Assembly (NCBI RefSeq): GCF_002240035.1
Contig: NZ_CP016397.1
Span: forward strand, 726,001-790,000
Source of the DNA: Legionella clemsonensis
GTDB taxonomy: Bacteria > Pseudomonadota > Gammaproteobacteria > Legionellales > Legionellaceae
Reading direction: 5' to 3'
DNA length: 64,000 nucleotides
A program made the translations under genes and the position numbers. Each line of letters starts with the position of its first letter. Positions within the stretch are counted from its first letter, which is position 1. Shown in pieces: positions 63,120 through 64,000 of the stretch. The notes beneath the pieces were generated by a model. The model saw nothing but the letters and a program-made list of their open reading frames with translations, did not search any database and was not told the DNA's origin.

Positions 63120-63524
63120 GTGAGAAAACCATTAAATTTAAAGAGCAATTTAACACAACTGCTTCTATTTACTGCCTGTGTCAGCTTGATGGTGCTGGTG
63201 GGAGGGGAGGCAGTTGCGGGTCAAAAAACTTTGGGGAATATGGCATCCAGTATTACAGGTTCTTTCACTAGTGTTGCTAAGCTGATTACTGCGGGTTCCT
63301 ATTTGGCTGGGCTTGGTTTCTCCATTGGTGCAATTATGAAATTTAAACAGCACAAGGATAACCCTACACAAATTCCAATTGGTACTCCTATTGCGCTGGT
63401 TTTTATTGCCGCGGCTTTGTTATTCCTCCCATCTATTCTGGGTGTTACTGGGCAAACGATGTTTGGTGAAGCCGGTTCTGTGGCTGGTCCTACAGGAACA
63501 ATTTTCACAGGCTCTGGCGGTTAA
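63120..63524 (+). CDS. icmD: Dot/Icm protein IcmD (DotP)
   Basis: A 134-residue protein with an N-terminal signal-like helix and two further hydrophobic helices (SVAKLITAGSYLAGLGFSIGA, and PIALVFIAAALLFLPSILG). The start is GTG 63120, supported by GAGGAG eight bases upstream. Similarity of its middle to IcmC is visible (TAGSYLAGLGF against TGAAYLLGLAF). A strong terminator follows. Confidence 0.94.
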   Translation: MRKPLNLKSNLTQLLLFTACVSLMVLVGGEAVAGQKTLGNMASSITGSFTSVAKLITAGSYLAGLGFSIGAIMKFKQHKDNPTQIPIGTPIALVFIAAALLFLPSILGVTGQTMFGEAGSVAGPTGTIFTGSGG

Positions 63525-63534
63525 TATCTATGGA

Positions 63535-63574
63535 AAAATCAGGAAGCCAATTTATTGACTTCCTGATTTTTTAT
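63535..63574 (+). terminator. Rho-independent terminator after icmD
   Basis: AAAATCAGGAAG (63535-63546) pairs perfectly with CTTCCTGATTTT (63559-63570) around a 12-nt loop, and the T-run continues to 63572. It ends the icmN-D operon and separates it from icmJ. Confidence 0.8.
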
Positions 63575-63598
63575 TACCTTTAATAGTGTGAGTGTTAA

Positions 63599-64000
63599 AT
63601 GGCGGGTACCCGGGAACGTTCCAATTTAAAACTTGTAGCAAGTGCTGGTTCTTGGCGTCTTTATTCAGCCAGGAAAGCCGATGAGCGTTTTAAGGCTTAT
63701 GAATTAAAAGTATTTCAACGGGATCGTTATACTTGTCAATTTTGCGGTTTTCAAGCAAAGCTGTTTCAAGAGGTCGTGAATCTTGATCATGATTTTACCA
63801 ATAATCGTTTATCCAATCTGGTTACCGCTTGTTGCTTTTGTGCGCAATGTTTTTTTATTGAATCTGTAGGGGTAGGTGGATATGGGGGGGGACTCTTATT
63901 TATCTCCCTGAACTTAGCCAGCCTGAACTGAATAGTTTATGTCATGTGTTATTTTGTGCTATCACCAATGATACCGGTTATAAGAGTAGTGCGCAAAATA
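63599..64000 (+). CDS. icmJ: Dot/Icm protein IcmJ (DotN), frameshifted and cut by the window end
   Basis: The start of IcmJ/DotN, a zinc-binding HNH-like protein of the DotL coupling complex, with paired cysteines in CQFCGF and ACCFCAQC. The frame from ATG 63599 follows the family to GVGGYGG, then reaches a stop at 63931 with an unrelated end. In the other frame the expected sequence continues (IYLPELSQPELNSLCHVLF, then CAITNDTGYKSSAQN) to the window edge. The switch falls in a run of eight G at 63884-63891; nine would restore the frame. This is either a homopolymer sequencing error or a slippage-prone tract. Confidence 0.9.

Overview
The window is from a member of the Legionellales, almost certainly a Legionella species. 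The right end (about 50.1-64 kb) carries the Dot/Icm type IVB secretion locus in the order known from Legionella: icmT, S, R-equivalent, Q, P, O, N, M, L, K, E, G, C, D and the start of J. The rest combines AT-rich, low-GC housekeeping genes with long, poorly conserved proteins that look like Dot/Icm effectors. It does not look like L. pneumophila itself: the icmR-position gene is not recognisable as L. pneumophila IcmR, and IcmE is longer than the roughly 1,050 residues I recall for that species.

Layout. 1-5.2 kb: two divergent effector-like genes, then an MCE lipid-transport operon (permease, MlaD-like, PqiC-like lipoprotein) without its ATPase. 5.2-9.6 kb: a VipD-type patatin phospholipase, a DUF488 protein and a coiled-coil membrane protein. 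9.8-14.7 kb: a signalling module made of a FIST sensor (frameshifted), a PAS histidine kinase and a REC-PAS-GGDEF-EAL response regulator. 14.8-21 kb: effector-like proteins (a possible permuted papain-like protein with a coiled-coil insert, a Ser/Thr kinase, a possible C-H-D papain-like protein) around cbpA-cbpM and a BON lipoprotein. 21.1-25.1 kb: a seven-gene operon that looks like a bufferin (copper-binding RiPP) cluster, with two precursor genes, the MNIO enzyme BufB, its partner BufC, two YceI proteins and a cytochrome b561. 25.3-26.4 kb: a 1.07-kb element with terminal inverted repeats, 10-bp flanking direct repeats and an IS110-type transposase remnant. 26.4-28.5 kb: a large unknown protein.

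28.8-49.6 kb is mostly core: cytochrome oxidase assembly (DUF2909, SURF1, CxxxC protein, CtaA, CtaB, Sco), rimK plus a deacylase-like gene, hemH, a cold-shock gene, a LysR regulator, a HIT protein, a glutamate-synthase-like protein, yqgE-ruvX-pyrB, yifB, ubiK, a PII gene, EVE, ygfA, a 59-residue acidic protein, a pabC-like gene, a TVP38-family protein and one more effector-like gene.

The strongest unifying signal is regulatory. A tandem motif of the form YTTAAK-N5-CTTAAK (PmrA-box-like), followed 10-11 nt later by a -10-like hexamer, occurs before seven genes: both genes diverging at about 0.6-0.9 kb, the patatin gene, the genes ending at 14842 and 19814, a 62-codon gene just before icmT, and the icmR-position gene. 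This suggests that the secretion chaperone and several candidate effectors share PmrAB control. Two frameshifts (FIST gene; icmJ in a G8 tract) may be real or sequencing errors. No tRNA, rRNA or CRISPR array was seen.
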